From Chloroflexota bacterium (lineage in GTDB: Bacteria; Chloroflexota; Anaerolineae; Promineifilales; Promineifilaceae): DNA of 29,109 bases. The first letter of the stretch is position 1; each line of letters opens with the position of its first letter. Made by a program: the position numbers and the translations under genes. The stretch covers positions 1-29,109 of the forward strand of contig JAAEOP010000909.1 in assembly GCA_024223125.1 (NCBI GenBank). Reading direction: 5' to 3'. A model generated the notes under the pieces. The model was given only the letters and a program-made list of their open reading frames with translations. It ran no database searches and was not told where the DNA came from. Of the stretch, positions 24,161 through 29,109 are shown in pieces.

Positions 24161-25861
24161 CTAATCCAAATACCCCAAACTTGCCAGACGTTTGCGGATC
24201 AATTCTTCTTCATTGTCTGAAGCAAAACCGGTGCGTTGATCTTGTTCGGGTTCGTCTGCAGCGGCTACTATTTGAATCGGCCGTTCGGCTAGAAATTCTG
24301 CTTTGAGGGCCTGGGTGGCGACACGGCCGTCCATATTATCTGGAACCGGTAAACTTAGTAAATGCAACACTGTCGGGGCAATATCACGGATGGAGACGCC
24401 TTCCAATTCCTGAGCGGGTTGGGCATGAGGTCCCAACAACATAAACACGCCATTGGTGCGATGCGCCCCCGAATTTGCGTCTAACTGGGAAAATAGATGG
24501 TTTGAGAAAAACTCCATCCCTGAATCCAGATAACCCATATCGCTGGGCAGCAAAACAATATCCGGCATTTTATCGTTGTGTTCGCCGTGATACAGTTCAT
24601 CGCGCCGGTAAGCCCGCTTCACAAATGATTGATCTGAGTTGGGAATTTTGATCTCCATCACCCGCTTGATGATGGTATCGCAAAGCTCGTCGTATTCTAC
24701 GCCCGGTTCCACGCAGCCCAGACGATTGCGTCCCTTGACGTTAATGTGAATCTGACCCATGCCGCCAAAAGTATACGCCTTCGTGCGCGACCAATCCACA
24801 TCATTGTAGGAAAGGAAAACACGGCGCACGGGACTGGTTTTTCCTTTGCGGCGCGGGTCTATCCGTCGTTTGACTTTGACGTTGAGCAACCCCAGCCGGG
24901 AAACCAGGGGATAAGCATTCTCCGGAGTGAAGCCTAATCGGAATAACAGATGTTTGATCCGACTTTTGGGCGTCTGTTTCAATTTCAGCAGGCCGATATC
25001 CAGCAGCCAGTTGTTGAGCATACTTTTGGCTATGCCGGGGCCGGCGCCATGATCGGACATGATGATGACGGATGTGTTCTCATCAACCAGTTCCAGGAGT
25101 TCGGCCAGGGCTTTGTCAATGTGTTCGTAAATGCTGCGAATGGCATTGCCGTACTGCTTTGCCGCTTCCGGATCATGGTAAGGATGCGTGGGATCATGGT
25201 ATTTCCAAAAAGCGTGCATGACCCAATCTGTGGCCCCAAACACGACGGCAAACAGGTCCCAGGGTTTGTTTTGCAGTAGGTAGCTTGTCGCTTGAAACCG
25301 TGTCTCCAGGGTGTGGTGCAAGTCGTCCAAATAGGCGGCTTCATTACCCGAACGGTACATTTCTTGGGGAAAGACGCGGTATTGGCCCACATTAGCCTGT
25401 AATTCTTCGTGCAGATCCTCTGGGTAGGTGAAGTTTTGCGTGGTAGGCGGTGTAAGCAGACCACTGATCAAAAATCCATTTACCGGCAGCGGCGGGTATG
25501 TCACGGGCACGTTAACGACGCCTACTTGCAAGCCATGCTGGGCAGCAATGTCCCACATGGTCTGCCCGCGCAAATCGGCCGAACTGACTACGGCAAAGTC
25601 GCCCGTGTCTGGGTCTCGCTTTACCCACCAGATGAGGCCGTGCTTGCCGGGGTTTTTACCGGTGGCAAAGGAGGGCCAATTGGGCACGGTTCCGGGGGGC
25701 AGTTCTACATTCAGTTCACCCCACGTGCCTTCGGCCATTAAACGCTTGAATGTGGGCAGATGACCTTGAGCGACCCACGGCCGTATCAGATCAAATGTAG
25801 CCCCGTCCAGGCCAATAATTAACACGCGGGGGCGTTTTTTAGATTGTTCTGTTGATTGCAT
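24161..25861 (-). CDS. Alkaline-phosphatase-superfamily phosphodiesterase/phosphotransferase, paralogue 3 (Thr type)
   Basis: The protein has 566 residues from the ATG at 25859-25861; TAGGA about ten bases before it is a weak ribosome site. It carries D19 in IGLDGATFDL, nucleophile T58 in PPGTVPNWPSF, GKNPGKHG, the Asp/His pair in ATDWVMHAFW, SDHGAG, and the His in GAHRTNG. The tail is RKRLASLGYLD. It is more similar to paralogue 2 than to paralogue 1 at the N-terminus. It is 12 bases from the lipoprotein gene upstream, consistent with one operon. As first of the three, it may be nearest the ancestral form. No signal peptide is seen. The substrate is unknown. Confidence 0.9.
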   Translation of the reverse strand: MQSTEQSKKRPRVLIIGLDGATFDLIRPWVAQGHLPTFKRLMAEGTWGELNVELPPGTVPNWPSFATGKNPGKHGLIWWVKRDPDTGDFAVVSSADLRGQTMWDIAAQHGLQVGVVNVPVTYPPLPVNGFLISGLLTPPTTQNFTYPEDLHEELQANVGQYRVFPQEMYRSGNEAAYLDDLHHTLETRFQATSYLLQNKPWDLFAVVFGATDWVMHAFWKYHDPTHPYHDPEAAKQYGNAIRSIYEHIDKALAELLELVDENTSVIIMSDHGAGPGIAKSMLNNWLLDIGLLKLKQTPKSRIKHLLFRLGFTPENAYPLVSRLGLLNVKVKRRIDPRRKGKTSPVRRVFLSYNDVDWSRTKAYTFGGMGQIHINVKGRNRLGCVEPGVEYDELCDTIIKRVMEIKIPNSDQSFVKRAYRRDELYHGEHNDKMPDIVLLPSDMGYLDSGMEFFSNHLFSQLDANSGAHRTNGVFMLLGPHAQPAQELEGVSIRDIAPTVLHLLSLPVPDNMDGRVATQALKAEFLAERPIQIVAAADEPEQDQRTGFASDNEEELIRKRLASLGYLD

Positions 25862-25873
25862 AGTTAAATCCTA

Positions 25874-27013
25874 TTATTCTTCTCGTAATAAACTTACTAA
25901 TGTTTCCAATTTTTCCATCGAATCTGCTTCGCTCGATGTCACAATAAATACACCGTCAATGTGCCCCAGCAGTTGGGTGATTATTTCATAGGTAGCCTGG
26001 GGATCATCTTCCGGCTCATCTGTATTAACGGCTACGTAGAGCAAAATATCCGGGTTGACGGCCCGAATTTCTTGCGAGGTATCTTTGACCAGTTGGATAA
26101 AGGTTTGCGGTGAATCGCGCAGCTGCCCATGTGCTTGTAATCCGTACACGTCGGCGTATTGGGCCAGTTCGGCGGCGTGTCTTTTGGTAACAGGACGGCC
26201 GGGCGTAACAAAATAAACCAGGTCGTGATCTCTGGCAAATTGCAGGGCTGCCTGGCTGGTTTGGGCCGGGACACTATGTTCTTCGCTGGGGGTGCGCTCG
26301 GCAAAGGTCATTTCGTAAGCAAACCAATCTACGTCGTCGGTCCAGATGTCGGCCGTTTCCTGAGCCAGCGCCAAAGAAGGTAAACTGTAAAATAAAATTC
26401 CGTTGGGCAGGTCGCCAACCATCTCTTGCCAGGGGACGCGCTCAGCAAAACGGCCGAGCATACCCAGACCATCGCACTCGCGGGCATGTTGGTTGAAGAA
26501 CGCTAAAACGGGTTCGTAGGTTTGCATTAAGGGGATGTTGATCTGGATATGTAAATCTTGCGTGTTCTGTGGTGGGTTTCCGCCGCCGGCCGCTGCGCCA
26601 ATGCAGTTTGCCCAGGCTGCGGCTGGCGTTGTGGCCGTTGGTTCTACCGGTGGCGGTGATGCGTCTGTTGGCGTGGAGCTGGGTTGGGGAATGGGACTGG
26701 ATGTGGGTGTGTTTTGTGGTGGGAAGGAGACGGCCGTAGCGGTTTTAGATGGCGTTGGTTCGGCCGTGTTGGTTGGGGAAGGTTCCGTTGACGGCGCCGG
26801 AGAAGGTTGCGGCTCCGGTTTACAACTCGCCAACATAACAACCATAACCAGCAGCAAGAAAGACGCCCGTTGTATTCGTTTTGGACTATCTGTTGTAACT
26901 ATACGGGTCATTCCTGCGAAGGCAGGAATCCACAACTTGGATACCCGCCTTCGCGGGTATGACAGTCGAGTAGTAGCTGTATAGTTACTATCTGTTTTTC
27001 CTTTACCTAACAT
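25874..27013 (-). CDS. Lipoprotein of unknown function, with an in-frame mobile-element insertion
   Basis: The frame from the ATG at 27011-27013 encodes 379 residues. A lipobox (LLLVMVVMLASC) lies far from the start because a 94-bp element plus an 8-bp target copy sits in frame and adds 34 codons, with the phrase PRRRVSKLWIPAFAGMT. Removing them gives a normal signal peptide: MLGKGKTDS joined to PKRIQRASFLLL. An in-frame ATG at 26909-26911, inside the element, is an alternative start. After the Cys is a Pro/Thr/Ser linker, then about 230 residues with alternating strands and helices (WFAYEM, YFVTPGRPV, VYGLQAHG, ILLYVAVNT), suggesting a TIM-barrel-like sugar- or peptide-acting domain. I do not recognise the family. 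It lies between the MFS exporter and the phosphodiesterases, with 12 bases to the next gene. Confidence 0.85.
   Translation of the reverse strand: MLGKGKTDSNYTATTRLSYPRRRVSKLWIPAFAGMTRIVTTDSPKRIQRASFLLLVMVVMLASCKPEPQPSPAPSTEPSPTNTAEPTPSKTATAVSFPPQNTPTSSPIPQPSSTPTDASPPPVEPTATTPAAAWANCIGAAAGGGNPPQNTQDLHIQINIPLMQTYEPVLAFFNQHARECDGLGMLGRFAERVPWQEMVGDLPNGILFYSLPSLALAQETADIWTDDVDWFAYEMTFAERTPSEEHSVPAQTSQAALQFARDHDLVYFVTPGRPVTKRHAAELAQYADVYGLQAHGQLRDSPQTFIQLVKDTSQEIRAVNPDILLYVAVNTDEPEDDPQATYEIITQLLGHIDGVFIVTSSEADSMEKLETLVSLLREE
26895..26988. mobile_element. 94-bp palindromic MITE/REP-type element with 8-bp target duplication
   Basis: GTAACTATAC (26895-26904) and GTATAGTTAC (26979-26988) are perfect 10-bp terminal inverted repeats. 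The octamer TATCTGTT flanks the unit on both sides (26887-26894 and 26989-26996), a perfect target-site duplication. Inside are two 8-bp-stem hairpins, ATTCCTGCGAAGGCAGGAAT (26910-26929) and ATACCCGCCTTCGCGGGTAT (26941-26960). Their stems differ at two positions, and both strands have changed in step, so pairing is kept. There is no transposase, so it would move in trans. Its translation contains the PRRRVSKLWIPAFAGMT phrase familiar from palindromic repeats in many bacterial genomes. Confidence 0.85.
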
Positions 27014-27064
27014 ATCTAACCCGTTTTTTAGCGAAAATTTTTGTAGCTATACAGAGACCTGTAT

Positions 27065-28309
27065 TTAAGGTAAATCGCGTACATAGCGCAGCCGCCAGAG
27101 AACAAAAACACCCCATGCCAGGCTGCCTGCTGCCCCTAAACCAACTGCTGCGGCGACGCCTGTCACCTCAGCGGCCGCCCCAACGCCCAGATTGCCCAGG
27201 CGGGACATACCATTAAACAGCAGGTTGAAGATGCTCATTACTCGGCCCTGATATTCTTCCGGCGTTGTAATCTGAATGAGACTGGTGGCTAATGTCTGGC
27301 GGATGGCGTTACTTATACCTACCAAAACAATTAAAATAAAACTTATAGCGAAGGAGCTGGACAGGGCAAATAAGATGAGAATTGCCGGGCCGATGACATT
27401 GCCAATGGTTAACCATTTACCCCGATGCCCAGCCTGCAAATTGGCAACAATCAACGCGCCGATGACAGCCCCTATACCTACCCCGGCCATCAAAAAGCCC
27501 AATCCGGTTGGCCCAGCGTCAAGTACGTCGCTGGCAAATATGGTTGCCAATACAACAAATGAGAGACTAAAGAAACTGGTCACAGTAACAATAGCCATGA
27601 GGGCGCGCACTGTCTTGTTGCCCCAAACATATTTGAATCCGCTGACCATGCTGCCACCAACTTTTAAGGGCGTTTCTGGTTTAATGTGGGGCGGTAGTTT
27701 GATGAATACCAGGGTAATGATGGCAACCAGGTAGGTAGCGCTGTTGAGGATAAAACAGCCAGCCACGCCAACCGCAGCCACTAACAGCCCGGCCGCGGCC
27801 GGGCCGATAATACGCGCACCGTTGAACACGGCCGAATTTAAGGCAATAGCGTTAGATAAATCTTCTCTGCCTACCATATCTACAACCAGGGCTAGACGAG
27901 CCGGTTGTTCCAAAGCGACCGCCGCGCCTAAAACAAAACTCAGCAGCATGAGATGCCACACTTGAATAACATCGGTCAAGATTAATAAAGCCAGAACTGC
28001 GGCCTGAAGCAAAAGGATAATCTCGGCGATGAGAACGATGGTGCGGCGAGAGAAGCGGTCGCTGATGACGCCGGCTACCAGGGAAACGGGCACAACGGGA
28101 ACCAGGGAGATGAAGTTGACCAACCCCAACATGAATGGGGAATCAGTCAGTTCGTATACCAACCAGCCTTGCGCTATTGTTTGCATCCAGGTACCGGTTA
28201 GGGAAACAATTTGCCCCAGCCAGAACAGGCGAAAGTTACGGTGACGCAGGGCTCGAAATGTCTGGAATCGGCGCGACGTTGGCAGTGTGGACTCAGTAGG
28301 TGAGGACAA
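27065..28309 (-). CDS. MFS exporter, EntS/MFS_3-like
   Basis: The protein has 414 residues from a TTG at 28307-28309; no ATG lies near, and AGGG stands about 12 bases upstream. The N-terminus (FRALRHRNFRLFWLGQIVSLTGTWMQTIAQGWLVYELT) is the signature of the MFS_3 / enterobactin exporter subgroup. The DRFSRR loop between helices 2 and 3 is the MFS motif A. About 12 hydrophobic spans are present. The gene overlaps the upstream GT2 stop by 17 bases, so the two are translationally linked. Exporters of this subgroup pump siderophores, drugs or lipids; the cargo here cannot be named. The linkage suggests a product of the neighbouring glycosyltransferase, but this is only inference. The 51-bp gap to the lipoprotein contains no terminator. 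Confidence 0.9.
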   Translation of the reverse strand: MSSPTESTLPTSRRFQTFRALRHRNFRLFWLGQIVSLTGTWMQTIAQGWLVYELTDSPFMLGLVNFISLVPVVPVSLVAGVISDRFSRRTIVLIAEIILLLQAAVLALLILTDVIQVWHLMLLSFVLGAAVALEQPARLALVVDMVGREDLSNAIALNSAVFNGARIIGPAAAGLLVAAVGVAGCFILNSATYLVAIITLVFIKLPPHIKPETPLKVGGSMVSGFKYVWGNKTVRALMAIVTVTSFFSLSFVVLATIFASDVLDAGPTGLGFLMAGVGIGAVIGALIVANLQAGHRGKWLTIGNVIGPAILILFALSSSFAISFILIVLVGISNAIRQTLATSLIQITTPEEYQGRVMSIFNLLFNGMSRLGNLGVGAAAEVTGVAAAVGLGAAGSLAWGVFVLWRLRYVRDLP

Positions 28310-29109
28310 TGTCGTTTTTTCCCTCGCCTTTCTTTTTTAATTCATTGAGTAACCAGCGACGGCCGTGGTGAGAGTCACGGCTATTTAATATCCGTCTGCG
28401 GTCATCTTTATAACGCGGCATTTGCCATAATGCTTTTAGCAGATAGTAGCCTGTAAACGGCATCAGCCCCAGCGCATAAATTATACGGTTGAGTCGGTTA
28501 GGAACCATCGTACTCATTTTTGTGATTGATCCTAAATACAAGAAGGGCAGTGTGAGTAAAAACTCATCTGCATACATGTTTTTCATATAGGCCAGGAAGC
28601 GGTTCTTGGTGGCCAGAGCAGTGCGCTGAATAGTTTTGCGGGTTGGTTTGGCGCGCCCTTTACGATCATGGTAGCAAACGGCCGTGGGCACAAACACCAC
28701 CTGATGTCCCAATCCATTGAGCCGTAACCCCAAATCCAGGTCTTCACAATAAGCATTGAAAGAAGGATCAAAGATATATTCCAGTTCTGCCACGACATCT
28801 CGGTCCAGAATCATGGATCCTCCGCCCAGGTGTAGGGTGAGGATCGGTTCAAGCGGTAAAGATATTTCTACCGGAATAACGGTACCAAACCGGGACACCT
28901 CGCAAATATATCCGCGCTCAATGTGCGCCTGAAGCTCCATATATCCGTCGTGAAGTTGACACCCAACAGCATGACCAGCCTTGATTGAGGAATCACTCTC
29001 CATGACGCGCACCATTTCTGCCAGCCAATCATAGTGGGCTATCGTATCCTGGTTTAGAAAAACCAGATAGCGACCCTTCGCCAGCTCGGCAGCCCGGTTA
29101 TTGCCCTCG
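28293..29109 (-). CDS. Family 2 glycosyltransferase, 5' end beyond window
   Basis: The frame stays open to the right edge: before the internal ATG at 29015, the codons read EGNNRAAELAKGRYLVFLNQDT and on, a GT2 core, so the true start lies outside. FLNQDT supplies the DXD-like metal/nucleotide site; GGGSMILDRDVV and YCEDLDLGLRLNGLG form the acceptor and ED motifs. A hydrophobic stretch near the C-terminus (LTLPFLYLGS) may attach it to the membrane. The fold fits rhamnosyl- or dTDP-sugar transferases of surface polysaccharides. It stops inside the MFS gene (17-base overlap), so it is at the start of the leftward train as far as seen. The donor and acceptor sugars are not decidable. Two octamers ACGGCCGT lie in its visible part. 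Confidence 0.9.
   Translation of the reverse strand, partial: EGNNRAAELAKGRYLVFLNQDTIAHYDWLAEMVRVMESDSSIKAGHAVGCQLHDGYMELQAHIERGYICEVSRFGTVIPVEISLPLEPILTLHLGGGSMILDRDVVAELEYIFDPSFNAYCEDLDLGLRLNGLGHQVVFVPTAVCYHDRKGRAKPTRKTIQRTALATKNRFLAYMKNMYADEFLLTLPFLYLGSITKMSTMVPNRLNRIIYALGLMPFTGYYLLKALWQMPRYKDDRRRILNSRDSHHGRRWLLNELKKKGEGKNDIVLTY

Larger units (their letters stand above)
91..28685. repeat. Dispersed palindromic octamer ACGGCCGT, about 38 copies
   Basis: By eye I counted 38 exact copies, for example at 91, 313, 747, 963, 2197, 3382, 7055, 9109, 10402, 12301, 13610, 17078, 20159, 21571, 24323, 26730, 28359 and 28678. All copies are inside genes or the propeller pseudogene. None lies in the kinase gene 4133-6286, nor in the gaps. 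They occur in all three frames: Thr-Ala-Val, x-Gly-Arg and x-Arg-Pro. Confidence 0.85.

Overview
The window looks like a chromosomal segment of a Chloroflexota bacterium, perhaps Anaerolineae or Caldilineae. This is an inference from style. The signs are Thr/Pro-rich lipoprotein linkers, very long TPR proteins, a C-terminal beta-sandwich typical of that phylum's envelope proteins, a response regulator with an effector-associated-type tail, and tandem alkaline-phosphatase-superfamily paralogues. I see no tRNA, rRNA, CRISPR array or complete insertion sequence.

Left part (1-6286, all minus strand): a truncated P-loop ATPase with a C-terminal AlbA_2/Schlafen-type domain, a beta-lactamase-fold serine hydrolase lipoprotein, and a two-component pair. 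The pair is a tandem-GAF histidine kinase followed by a receiver protein with a small helical adaptor tail. It is visibly more AT-rich than its surroundings and nearly lacks a short palindrome that is common elsewhere in the window.

Middle (6287-11854): a divergent promoter region, a plus-strand membrane hybrid histidine kinase (multi-TM, HAMP, GAF, PAS, HisKA, HATPase), a frameshifted remnant of an M14 carboxypeptidase directly before an intact M14 lipoprotein, then a decayed minus-strand PD40/TolB-like propeller gene.

Right part (11914-29109, all minus strand): a leftward gene train. From the right edge it holds a GT2 glycosyltransferase (5' end missing), an MFS exporter overlapping it by 17 bases, a lipoprotein of unknown function, three tandem alkaline-phosphatase-superfamily phosphodiesterase/phosphotransferase paralogues, and after a repeat-filled gap a 2,802-residue protein. 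That protein joins a GT-C-like polytopic membrane domain to about 57 TPR repeats and a beta-sandwich. Together they suggest a cell-envelope glycoconjugate or surface-assembly locus. That role is inferred.

The main hunt results are: (1) the palindromic octamer ACGGCCGT occurs about 38 times, in all three reading frames and only in genes or gene remnants, a HIP1-like genome signature; (2) a 94-bp palindromic mobile element with 10-bp terminal inverted repeats and a perfect 8-bp target duplication lies in frame within the lipoprotein gene, adding exactly 34 codons; (3) the giant GT-C-TPR protein; (4) the receiver-plus-adaptor protein; (5) a second MITE-like element directly against the start codon of the giant gene.
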